Shown: positions 1 to 6,957 of the stretch, piece by piece | Numbering within the stretch: position 1 is the first letter of the stretch | Layout of the letters: each line of letters starts with the position of its first letter | Assembly: GCA_947626945.1 (NCBI GenBank) | Contig: CANQUC010000015.1 | Span: 1 to 50,258 of the forward strand | From: an uncultured Lachnospiraceae bacterium | Lineage (GTDB): Bacteria > Bacillota > Clostridia > Lachnospirales > Lachnospiraceae | Direction of reading: 5' to 3' | Length of the DNA stretch: 50,258 bases | Made by a program: the position numbers and the translations under genes | Notes under the pieces: model-generated | What the model was told of the DNA's origin: nothing | Seen by the model: the letters and a program-made list of their open reading frames with translations, nothing else | Databases searched by the model: none

Positions 1-1312
1 AAATAAAGCTTGCCCAGACGGCAATCCGGCTTGTTCCTTTCCAGTAAAGGCCATATAGGAAAGGCGCCAGGAAAGCGCCTGCCAGAGCGCCCCAGGAAAT
101 TCCCATCAGCTGCGCGATAAAGGTGACGCTGGATTTGTACTGGATCAGCGCCAGGATCACGGAAACCAGAATGAAGAACACGATCAGCAGACGGGTGGTA
201 AGCAGCTGCTTCTTTTCGTCCATCTTTTTGATCACATGATCTTTCAGCAGATCAAGGGTCAGGGTAGTACTGGAGGTCAGCACCAGAGAGGACAGGGTAG
301 ACATGGAAGCGGACAGCACCAGAATCACCGTAATGGCGATCAGCAGGTCCGGCAGGGAGGAAAGCATTGCCGGAATGATCTGGTCATAAACCGGATTGGC
401 TCCCACCTGCTCCGTGAACAGACGGCCGAAACCGCCCAGGAAATAACAGCCGCCGGCCACAATCAGGGCAAAGCCCGTGGAAACCACCGTACCGGTCTTG
501 ATGGCTTTTTCACTTTTAATGGCATAGAACTTCTGCACCATCTGGGGAAGACCCCAGGTTCCAAGAGACGTCAGGATCACCACGCCAAGCAGGTTGGCGG
601 GATCCGGCCCAAAAAAGGAATTGAACGCGCCTACCTGGCTGGTCACGTTCTGATCCGATACAAGGGCAAGCCTGTTAAGCGCCTCCAGGAAACCGCCCTG
701 GCTCTTCAGCACCGCGAAGATGATCACGACGATCCCCGCCAGCATGATCAGTCCCTGAATAAAATCGTTAATGGCCGTGGCCATGTATCCGCCCGCGATC
801 ACATAGACACCGGTCAGCACCGCCATGACGATCACACAGACGGAGTAGTCAATGTCAAAGGCCATTCCAAACAGACGGGAAAGCCCGTTGTACAGCGAGG
901 CGGTATAAGGCACCAGAAATACAAATACGATCACGGAAGCCGCGATCTTCAGCGCCTTGCTGTCAAACCGTTTCGCAAAGAAATCCGGCATGGTGGCGCT
1001 GTTCAGGTGCTGGGTCATAACCCTGGTCCGGCGTCCCAGCACAACCCATGCCAGAAGGCTGCCCAAAAAGGCATTGCCAAGGCCGATCCAGGTAGAGGCG
1101 ATTCCAAACTTCCAGCCGAACTGGCCGGCATAGCCTACAAAGATCACCGCGGAAAAATAAGAGGTGCCGTAAGCAAACGCCGTCAGCCAGGGGCCCACCG
1201 TTCTGCCGCCCAGAACAAAATCATTCATATTGGTGGCGTGTTTTCTGGCATACAGCCCTACGCCTACCATAACGGCAAAAAACGCAATCAACAGTATGAT
1301 TTTTACGATCAA
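1..1312 (-). CDS. Sodium:solute symporter (SSS family), 3' end cut off by the window
   Basis: Membrane transporter coupling sodium entry to uptake of a small solute; the substrate cannot be told. The start is a TTG at 1312-1310, preceded by AGGAGG at a normal distance, and gives a hydrophobic first helix (LIVKIILLIAFFAVM). Next comes NMNDFVLGGRTVGPW, typical of the start of SSS proteins, then many hydrophobic segments, a GGYMATAINDFIQG-like stretch and a late LTTRLLIVFF segment. The 437 visible codons run off the left edge, so the C-terminus is missing; family members are usually 450-550 residues. Its promoter lies at 1365-1394. The long plus-strand frame over the same bases is a shadow: the minus frame gives coherent membrane helices. 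Confident of the family, not of the substrate. Confidence 0.88.
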   Translation of the reverse strand, partial: MIVKIILLIAFFAVMVGVGLYARKHATNMNDFVLGGRTVGPWLTAFAYGTSYFSAVIFVGYAGQFGWKFGIASTWIGLGNAFLGSLLAWVVLGRRTRVMTQHLNSATMPDFFAKRFDSKALKIAASVIVFVFLVPYTASLYNGLSRLFGMAFDIDYSVCVIVMAVLTGVYVIAGGYMATAINDFIQGLIMLAGIVVIIFAVLKSQGGFLEALNRLALVSDQNVTSQVGAFNSFFGPDPANLLGVVILTSLGTWGLPQMVQKFYAIKSEKAIKTGTVVSTGFALIVAGGCYFLGGFGRLFTEQVGANPVYDQIIPAMLSSLPDLLIAITVILVLSASMSTLSSLVLTSSTTLTLDLLKDHVIKKMDEKKQLLTTRLLIVFFILVSVILALIQYKSSVTFIAQLMGISWGALAGAFLAPFLYGLYWKGTSRIAVWASFI

Positions 1313-1364
1313 TGTTTCTTCCTCCTGTTATAAGTTATCTTTTTCACTTTAAAGCTCTAAAGCA

Positions 1365-1394
1365 ACTATAGCATACTTGCTTTGCGTCTGTCAA
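1365..1394 (-). promoter_or_regulatory. Sigma-A promoter of the symporter gene
   Basis: On the minus strand TTGACA (1394-1389) is followed after 18 bases by TATAGT (1370-1365). It lies about 55-80 bases upstream of the TTG start of the symporter, pointing towards it. Confidence 0.7.
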
Positions 1395-1459
1395 TGATTA
1401 TCTGTTCCGGTCTGCTTTTTGCCTGAAACTGAAAAAATCTCCCAAAGCCAAAAAATTTC

Positions 1460-1488
1460 TTGACAGTTTTCAGATCTCTGATTATAAT
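1460..1488 (+). promoter_or_regulatory. Consensus promoter of tRNA-Pro
   Basis: TTGACA at 1460-1465, a 17-base spacer and TATAAT at 1483-1488: a full consensus sigma-A promoter. The tRNA begins 19 bases after the -10 box. Confidence 0.9.
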
Positions 1489-1506
1489 ACATAGTGCTGA
1501 TGCAAT

Positions 1507-1581
1507 CGGGGTGTGGCCCAGTTTGGTTAAGGCGCAACGTTAGGGACGTTGAGACCGCAAGTTCGAATCTTGTCACTCCGA
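1507..1581 (+). tRNA. tRNA-Pro (anticodon AGG)
   Basis: Full cloverleaf. The acceptor stem CGGGGTG pairs with CACTCCG, including the C1-G72 pair typical of tRNA-Pro. The anticodon stem is CAACG/CGTTG with loop TTAGGGA, giving anticodon AGG (codon CCU, more if A34 is deaminated). The T arm contains GTTCGAAT. The discriminator is A, and CCA is not encoded. It has its own promoter upstream and a terminator directly downstream. Confidence 0.93.
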
Positions 1582-1583
1582 TA

Positions 1584-1618
1584 AAAAAGGAGCCAACCTG
1601 TAGATTGGCTCCTTTTTT
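1584..1618 (+). terminator. Rho-independent terminator after tRNA-Pro
   Basis: The arm AAAAAAGGAGCCAA (1584-1597) pairs with TTGGCTCCTTTTTT (1605-1618) around a 7-base loop. The 3' arm ends in six T. It starts two bases after the tRNA. Confidence 0.9.
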
Positions 1619-1644
1619 GATCTTTTACCCGGGGAGAAAAAAGC

Positions 1645-2190
1645 ATGTTTTATTTTCATTGGGAATTTCCCTTTCTGGACGCCCTCCAAAGCTTACACAA
1701 TCCTCTGCTGGATTCTTTCATGACCGCCGTTACTTCTCTTGGAAACGCCGGCATCTTCTGGATCCTTACCGGCATTCTCCTGCTGTTTTTCAAAAAGACA
1801 AGAAAATGCGGCGTCACCGTTCTGCTGGCTCTTTTGTTTTCTCTGCTTGCAGGCAACTTCCTTTTAAAAAACCTGGCGGCAAGGCAGCGGCCCTGCTGGA
1901 TCAACCAGGATGTGCCTCTGCTGATCAAAATGCCCGCGGATTTTTCCTTTCCCTCAGGACATACCCAGGCAGGCTTCGCGGCGGCCCTGTCCATCTTTTT
2001 TTACTTCCGGAAAGCAGGAATCGCCGCCCTTTTGCTGGCGGCTCTCATCGGATTTTCCAGGCTGTATCTGTATGTGCATTTTCCAACAGACGTGCTGGGC
2101 GGTCTGGTGATCGGCTGTGTGCTGGCGGCGCTGGCCTATCTGCTTGTGAAAAAGGCGTCCGAAAAAAAAGCCGCCGGCCATGATACCTGA
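1645..2190 (+). CDS. PAP2-family membrane phosphatase
   Basis: Integral membrane lipid phosphatase of the PAP2 superfamily (phosphatidic acid, undecaprenyl-pyrophosphate or related substrates; which one cannot be told). All three phosphatase signatures are present in the 181 residues: K75-x6-R82-P83, P103-S-G-H106, and S138-R139-x5-H145-x3-D149, with the catalytic histidines at 106 and 145. About five or six hydrophobic segments lie around them. The ATG follows a GGGGAG ribosome site. The gene comes directly after the tRNA-Pro terminator, and I see no clear promoter of its own. The length is normal for a short bacterial PAP2 protein of the BcrC/PgpB type. Confidence 0.9.
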   Translation: MFYFHWEFPFLDALQSLHNPLLDSFMTAVTSLGNAGIFWILTGILLLFFKKTRKCGVTVLLALLFSLLAGNFLLKNLAARQRPCWINQDVPLLIKMPADFSFPSGHTQAGFAAALSIFFYFRKAGIAALLLAALIGFSRLYLYVHFPTDVLGGLVIGCVLAALAYLLVKKASEKKAAGHDT

Positions 2191-2213
2191 TGTATCAGAG
2201 CCGGTGGCTTTTT
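2162..2213 (+). terminator. Terminator overlapping the end of the PAP2 gene
   Basis: An AAAAAAGCCGCCGGC-type arm near 2163-2178 pairs with GCCGGTGGCTTTTT near 2199-2213. The upper part adds TGATAC/GTATCA pairing. The 5' arm lies inside the last codons of the gene. It can also end transcripts arriving from the tRNA-Leu pair on the other strand, although the A/T flanks favour the plus direction. Confidence 0.75.
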
Positions 2214-2215
2214 CG

Positions 2216-2299
2216 TGCAGGAAAAGGGACTTGAACCCTCATGATATTGCTATCACACGGACCTGAACCGTGCGCGTCTGCCAATTCCGCCATTCCTGC
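2216..2299 (-). tRNA. tRNA-Leu (anticodon CAG)
   Basis: A class II tRNA with a long variable arm. The acceptor GCAGGAA pairs with TTCCTGC. The anticodon stem CACGG/CCGTG closes the loop TTCAGGT, so the anticodon is CAG (codon CUG). The T arm has GGTTCAAGTC. Discriminator A; no encoded CCA. It is the second gene of a two-tRNA transcript, directly after tRNA-Leu(AAG). Confidence 0.93.
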
Positions 2300-2302
2300 C
2301 TA

Positions 2303-2386
2303 TGCGGGAAAAGGGACTTGAACCCTCACGGTAATTCAACCACATGATCCTTAGTCATGCCTGTCTGCCAATTCCAGCATTCCCGC
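2303..2386 (-). tRNA. tRNA-Leu (anticodon AAG)
   Basis: A class II tRNA: acceptor GCGGGAA/TTCCCGC, anticodon stem CATGA/TCATG, loop CTAAGGA, giving anticodon AAG (codon CUU, and more if A34 becomes inosine). The long variable arm and T arm are nearly identical in plan to the neighbouring tRNA-Leu(CAG), three bases away, suggesting an old duplication. An A34 leucine tRNA is uncommon in bacteria. Confidence 0.92.
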
Positions 2387-2403
2387 TAACAAACTGCTTT
2401 TCT

Positions 2404-2432
2404 ATAATAGCACTCCTTTTGACGGTTGTCAA
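2404..2432 (-). promoter_or_regulatory. Promoter of the tRNA-Leu pair
   Basis: On the minus strand TTGACA (2432-2427), a 17-base spacer and TATTAT (2409-2404), ending about 18 bases upstream of tRNA-Leu(AAG). Confidence 0.85.
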
Positions 2433-2467
2433 ATGATTTTTGCAGGGGATCTCTGTTTTTTGCAGAC

Positions 2468-2496
2468 TTGAAAAAATTCCCTTTACCCTGTATACT
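2468..2496 (+). promoter_or_regulatory. Promoter of the small membrane protein gene
   Basis: TTGAAA at 2468-2473, a 17-base spacer and TATACT at 2491-2496, about 88 bases upstream of the TTG start at 2584. Confidence 0.65.
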
Positions 2497-2583
2497 ATAT
2501 AAAAAAATCAGTGCGTTTGTCAACTGTTTTTAAAAAAAATCCGGCTCCGTCTATCGGATGCCTGTGGAAAGGGAGGCTTTTCC

Positions 2584-2787
2584 TTGAAACGAGCAAAACA
2601 GATCGCCGCTATCATCGGCGCGCTGCTGCTGGCAGCGCTGTATATTCTCACACTGGTCTTTGCGCTGATGAAGCGTTCCGACTGGTTCCAATGGTTCCAG
2701 GCTTCCATTTTCTGTACCGTGGCTGTGCCGGTGCTCATTTATGGCATGCAGCTGCTCTGCCGCGTACTGAAAAAGAAATCAGACTGA
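2584..2787 (+). CDS. Small two-helix membrane protein of unknown function
   Basis: A 67-residue protein I do not recognise by name. It starts with TTG at 2584 after a GGGAGG site. Two hydrophobic segments are visible, about residues 6-28 and 41-61, joined by a charged turn with KRSDWFQW. The C-terminal tail is basic (LKKKSD), which would place both ends inside the cell. It has its own promoter at 2468-2496 and converges on the GH127 gene that ends at 2814. No catalytic motif is visible, so no function is proposed. Confidence 0.7.
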   Translation: MKRAKQIAAIIGALLLAALYILTLVFALMKRSDWFQWFQASIFCTVAVPVLIYGMQLLCRVLKKKSD

Positions 2788-2813
2788 AACAGCCTCCTGT
2801 TTCCCCGCTGCCG

Positions 2814-4829
2814 CTACCGGTAGGCAACCGGCAGCCAGATCCGCATCTCGTCGTATTCAATCTCGTCCGGCGTGTCCAGCTTGTTCTTCAGGCCCCTGGC
2901 GTCATGGGTGCCGTCGTCCTTTTCACTGCGGTTGTCCCAGGCAAAATAGGGGATCATCCGCACGTCTGTATGCTCCATGCCCTCATAGGACAACGTCTCA
3001 TAAAGCTCTCCGGACCGTTTCTTTTTCTGACAGTACATCTGACCTTCCAGCGCGATCATTTTCCTGCCCTCAATTTCATATTCCACCGGCTTCCACTCTG
3101 TCTGCAGATCCAGCAAAAGCGCGTCTAAAGTATCCACCTGCGCATCCGGCGTTTCAATACAGTATACCAGAGGGCCGCGCTCTACCGCCGCCTGATTGAC
3201 ACATTCCTCCACAAGGGGATGAGCCGTGGTATAGCGCACCGGCATATCAAATTCCACCGTCACGGTATCGCTGCCGGGACGCATGGGCACCTCCACATAG
3301 CTGGAGGCCTGCTTCTCTGTAAGCGTCATGGATCCGCCGGCCCATGTGACAGAACCGCTCTGCACCCACCCGGGCACCCGGATCATCAGCGTGCACAAAC
3401 CGTTCTTTTCCACGTCTCTGGCGGAAATGACGATCTTTCCGTCGTAGGGATATCCTGTCTTCTGCACCAAAGTAAAGACACTGTCCGGAAGAGAGATCCG
3501 GGCCTGGCTTGCCCCATACAGCCCAAAATAGACTTTGTTTTCGGATACCGCGTATGCGTACTCGCTGGACTGGGCAATGGTTCTGGCCAGGTTGGGAGGA
3601 CAGCAGTAGCTTAAGATGTATCTTGCCCTGCGAAGCCGCCAGATCAGCCGGTAGTCCAGCTTCCTTGTGCGCCGCAGAGTGTTTTCGTAAAAGAAATACT
3701 CTCCGTCCAGGCTTACCGCCGCCAGATTCACATTCAGCATGGCCCGTTCCAGAATATCCATGTACTCTGCCCGGGGTTCGATCAGATACATCCGGTATGC
3801 CCAGAACACCAGTCCCAGAGAGGCACAGGTCTCATTGTAGGCCGTTACGTTCGGCAGCTGATATTCATATCCAAACGCCTGATGAACCAGACGGTGCCGG
3901 AAGAAATAGCCGTAAGGGGAAGCCCCGTTGTAAAGGGCGCCCACGCCGCCGGTGATGTATATCTTTTTGTCCACCATGTTCCGCCACACTCTGTGGAGCA
4001 TTTCCAGATATTCCCCGTCGCCTTCTTCCGCATACAGATCCGCCACTCCGGCGTACAGGTAAGTGGCCCGCACAGCATGACCCACGATCTTTTTGTGGGT
4101 CTTTAAGGGAAGACGGTCCTGGTTGTCGTCCATGCCGTTTTTTACGGAATCCCTTGCCTCGATGGCAAGGCGGGCAAGATCCAGATACCGTTTGTTCCCG
4201 GTAGTTCGGTACATTTCAATGAGACCCATATAATGGGAGGGGCAGACCGCCGTCTGCACTTCGTCCTTTTCCAGAGTCTCCCTGTACATCTGCTCCAGAT
4301 AATCTGCGGACTTTTCCGCGATCTTCAGCAGGGAATCCCGGCCGGTAAGCCGGTAGTACAAACATGCAGCGGTAAAAAGATGTCCCATATTATATACTTC
4401 AAATTCGTTGATGTCCCCCAGCCGGCGGCCGGTTTCATTCCGCTCCGCAATGATCTGTTTCGTGGAAAGATACCCGTCAGGCTGCTGGGATTTTCCGATC
4501 AGCTGCACATATTCCTCCAGCTGGTCAAGCATGGCCTGATCCTTAGCGGCCTCCGCCGTATACATGGCAGATTCCATCCATTTATAAAAATCCCCGTCGC
4601 CAAAGGCTGTTCCGGAATGAGGACGGTGATCCTCCGGGTTTGCGCAGATCCGGAAATTTTCCACCACATGACTGATCTGCGGCGATTCAAACATCTTCTG
4701 CAGATGAGGCACGGTCTTTTTGCTGCACTGCTCTTCTGCCTCTTTCCAAAATCCTTCTGTCCATTTTACATCTCCATAAGAAAGCGGCGCCAAAACCGCG
4801 TAGGGAGATTTTCTGGTATCTGTCAACAT
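2814..4829 (-). CDS. GH127 beta-L-arabinofuranosidase-type glycoside hydrolase
   Basis: A 671-residue glycoside hydrolase of family GH127 (DUF1680), which removes beta-L-arabinofuranose from plant arabino-oligosaccharides or hydroxyproline glycans. The signatures of the zinc-cysteine active site are present: E322 just before QLPN, E333-T-C335 in YNETCASLG, and C409-C410 in SYCCPPNLAR. In the family's characterised member a cysteine is the nucleophile, held by zinc and a glutamate. An all-alpha barrel occupies about residues 15-440, followed by beta domains. There is no signal peptide, so it probably acts in the cytoplasm on imported oligosaccharides. AGGAGG lies 11 bases before the ATG. It follows the TPR-like gene by 23 bases on the same strand, but no transporter or other sugar gene is nearby. 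Confidence 0.88.
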   Translation of the reverse strand: MLTDTRKSPYAVLAPLSYGDVKWTEGFWKEAEEQCSKKTVPHLQKMFESPQISHVVENFRICANPEDHRPHSGTAFGDGDFYKWMESAMYTAEAAKDQAMLDQLEEYVQLIGKSQQPDGYLSTKQIIAERNETGRRLGDINEFEVYNMGHLFTAACLYYRLTGRDSLLKIAEKSADYLEQMYRETLEKDEVQTAVCPSHYMGLIEMYRTTGNKRYLDLARLAIEARDSVKNGMDDNQDRLPLKTHKKIVGHAVRATYLYAGVADLYAEEGDGEYLEMLHRVWRNMVDKKIYITGGVGALYNGASPYGYFFRHRLVHQAFGYEYQLPNVTAYNETCASLGLVFWAYRMYLIEPRAEYMDILERAMLNVNLAAVSLDGEYFFYENTLRRTRKLDYRLIWRLRRARYILSYCCPPNLARTIAQSSEYAYAVSENKVYFGLYGASQARISLPDSVFTLVQKTGYPYDGKIVISARDVEKNGLCTLMIRVPGWVQSGSVTWAGGSMTLTEKQASSYVEVPMRPGSDTVTVEFDMPVRYTTAHPLVEECVNQAAVERGPLVYCIETPDAQVDTLDALLLDLQTEWKPVEYEIEGRKMIALEGQMYCQKKKRSGELYETLSYEGMEHTDVRMIPYFAWDNRSEKDDGTHDARGLKNKLDTPDEIEYDEMRIWLPVAYR

Positions 4830-4852
4830 ACGCTCTCATTCCCTCCTGTCTG

Positions 4853-5668
4853 TTATACCGAAATATATTTCGCGCAGATCTTTTTCTGCTCCTGCAAAAA
4901 GGCCTGCAGCTGCTGCTGATAGGCTTCCTCCTGTCCTTCCTCTTTCAGCCTCTGAAGCTCCCGGAACCGTCTCACCGTATCGTCCTGTGAGGCCTCTTTC
5001 ACAAGGGCCTCCAGCTTTGCGTCTACGTCCGGCTCCTTTTCATCCACAAACTCTTCTATGGGCGCGCCGCCCAGCTTTACAGCGCCTATATACTGCTCCC
5101 TGGACTTCTCGTCCCCGTTCTTTTCGTAAGCCGCCGCAAAGCATTTTGCGGCCTGATCGTATAAGAACAGTCTGGCAAAGGCCACTCCCATGTTGTGATA
5201 CACGCTGCCCAGAAAGCTGTCGGTCTGATTGTCTCTGGCCCGCAGGTTCAGAATACTGTTGTACTCCCGGATGGCCTTTACATACTTGTGATTTTCCAGC
5301 ATCCGGTCGCCGATGGATTTGAGCATCTGAGATCCCGGCTTGGTGCTTTGGGCTTCAATGCCGGAAAACAGGTTTCTGAGCTCCTCCTTGTTGCAGTAGC
5401 CTACCAGATCCAAAAGCAGGCTTGCCAGCTTCCGGTAGGAAGCGCCGCCGGCCACGTTCTGCCGGAGGATCCCCGCGCATCTGGCCATGCCAAGCTCCGA
5501 TTCCAGCCAGACAAATAAGTCCTCATTGATCAGGGTATCGTCGATCAGGGCAAAATTGTGGTAAACGTAATAGCACAGTTCCTCAACGGTATAAATTTTC
5601 ACGGAGATCCGTTTTATGAAAAAAGGGTTCTGTGCAGTCTGCTGCCTGCAAATACGAATGCCGCCCAC
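4853..5668 (-). CDS. TPR-like protein, third gene of the DUF5717/DUF5716 cluster
   Basis: A protein of about 271 residues with no name I can assign. After an N-terminal stretch (ISVKIYTVEELCYYVYHN) comes an alpha-helical region with tetratricopeptide-like units: AIREYNSIL, then VYHNMGVAFARLFLYDQAAKCFAAAY, with the small/aromatic spacing of TPRs. The C-terminus is a highly charged helix rich in E, Q and K, probably coiled. I chose the GTG at 5668: GGAGG lies nine bases upstream, inside the end of the preceding gene, whose TGA is four bases before. A second GTG (at ISVKIY) lacks a ribosome site. The tight spacing implies translation coupled to the Hsp70-like gene. It is probably a protein-interaction partner in this trio (inference). 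Confidence 0.75.
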   Translation of the reverse strand: MGGIRICRQQTAQNPFFIKRISVKIYTVEELCYYVYHNFALIDDTLINEDLFVWLESELGMARCAGILRQNVAGGASYRKLASLLLDLVGYCNKEELRNLFSGIEAQSTKPGSQMLKSIGDRMLENHKYVKAIREYNSILNLRARDNQTDSFLGSVYHNMGVAFARLFLYDQAAKCFAAAYEKNGDEKSREQYIGAVKLGGAPIEEFVDEKEPDVDAKLEALVKEASQDDTVRRFRELQRLKEEGQEEAYQQQLQAFLQEQKKICAKYISV

Positions 5669-5672
5669 AAGA

Positions 5673-6935
5673 TCAACCTCCAATCTGTTCCGTCACGGAT
5701 TTTCCGGAAGCGGGAAACAGCTCCCCAAGCCCCATATCCGTTACCGTCACCGTCCACTTATCAGCGCTCTCAAACCGCAGATCCACCCGGATCTTGGTAG
5801 CCAGGTTGGGGCGTTTCGGCAGCCAGTCCAGGGAAATCGTCTTCCGGAAACTGCGTTCTTCCTCGGGAACTTCCGTGGCCGCGTCTGTCTGGAAACAGAT
5901 GCTGTCGCAGTCGTCCACCAGAAATACCTGGGACAGCCCGGCGTCAAACCAGCTGGTGCCTGCCCATACAAGCCTGCAGTACTGCTGCTCCCGTCCGTTC
6001 CACACATAAAGTCCGATATGGTACTTGACCTGCTGCTCCCCCAGATAAAACTGCCGCCGGTCGCTTTCTTTCTCCTGCCCCCGAAGCCCCCGGTAGCAGG
6101 CGCCTTTCACTTCCATATTCTCCACGCCGAACACTCTCCGGCCTCTGCAGAGATACCGAAGCGATTCCTGCATCCAGTTTCCCTGAAATTCTCTGCCCAC
6201 AAGAAATACGGAGGAGATCAGCCGTTTCTGGATCAGCTGCTCCAAAAGCTTTGTAAAACGGGCGTCGGTATCCCCGTCCTTATTTCCAAACTGAAATTCA
6301 TCCAGCGCCGTTTCCGTAACGGTAAAGGGCGTGCCGCGGACTGCTTTTGCCCGCCCCAGGTTCCAGGCATAAAGCCCTCCTTCCCTGGCGTCCAGCAGCA
6401 TCACGTCGTTGGTCCACAGTTCCCGCTTCTGATGAATGACAAAATCATAAAAGCTTTCTTTATGATCCTGCAGAAACAGCCGCTCCCCGGGCACCGGCAG
6501 CTGAGCCATTGCCTGGCGCATATCCGCCACCAGCCTGCCCGGCAGCTCCGGGAACGTAAAGGTTATGGAATGGATCTGATCCAGATTGATGATCCGGTGC
6601 AGCAGGTTTAAACTGCGTTTCAGAAAAATCCCCAGAAGCTCTGAGGGCATATAGGGCACATGATCCACCAGTACCGGCTCTCCCGCCAGGCAAAGGCGGA
6701 TCAGATCCTCTGTCAGTTCTCCATGTCCCTGCTCGTAGGCGCTGCGGGCTTCCGTCCCGAAAAGCCACTGATTGCTGTCGTCCAGCTTGCACAGGCATAC
6801 GGGGATCCGGACCAGATCAGGATCCGACGTCTGGGAAAGAAGCTGCGGTTCTTCCATATCTGAGGAATAGTATCCGATCTGCACATCAGAGTCCTGAAAG
6901 CTGTATCCGATGAGCAATGCTTTTTTTTCACTCAA
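5673..6935 (-). CDS. Degenerate Hsp70/actin-like protein (DUF5716-type)
   Basis: A 420-residue protein that I take, from memory, to be the DUF5716 family. The order of its segments resembles an Hsp70 ATPase fold: an opening strand (KKALLIGYS), a VGxxA-like WLFGTEA, a helix before a hydrophobic strand (SITFTFPELPG), a central DVMLLDAREGG strand, and a late VFLVGREFQG followed by ENMEVKGACYRG, which corresponds to the adenosine motif and GAA helix of Hsp70. The Asp-x-Gly phosphate loops are not conserved, so ATP hydrolysis is doubtful. A beta-rich C-terminal domain ends in TVTVTDMGLGELFP. The start is TTG at 6935 after AAGGAGAG; an ATG seven bases upstream runs into a stop. It sits 22 bases after the large solenoid gene. 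The fold is my inference. Confidence 0.75.
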   Translation of the reverse strand: MSEKKALLIGYSFQDSDVQIGYYSSDMEEPQLLSQTSDPDLVRIPVCLCKLDDSNQWLFGTEARSAYEQGHGELTEDLIRLCLAGEPVLVDHVPYMPSELLGIFLKRSLNLLHRIINLDQIHSITFTFPELPGRLVADMRQAMAQLPVPGERLFLQDHKESFYDFVIHQKRELWTNDVMLLDAREGGLYAWNLGRAKAVRGTPFTVTETALDEFQFGNKDGDTDARFTKLLEQLIQKRLISSVFLVGREFQGNWMQESLRYLCRGRRVFGVENMEVKGACYRGLRGQEKESDRRQFYLGEQQVKYHIGLYVWNGREQQYCRLVWAGTSWFDAGLSQVFLVDDCDSICFQTDAATEVPEEERSFRKTISLDWLPKRPNLATKIRVDLRFESADKWTVTVTDMGLGELFPASGKSVTEQIGG

Positions 6936-6957
6936 CCTGCATCTCTCCTTCCGTCTG

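Noticed and set aside
236-1333. A 365-residue plus-strand open frame
   Set aside because: It is rich in Q, H, G and R with no domain logic. The minus strand here encodes a clear membrane transporter with promoter and ribosome site.
5626-5683. TTG at 5683 as start of the TPR-like gene
   Set aside because: It overlaps the ribosome site GGAGG itself; the GTG at 5668 has correct spacing and fits the four-base gap after the previous stop.
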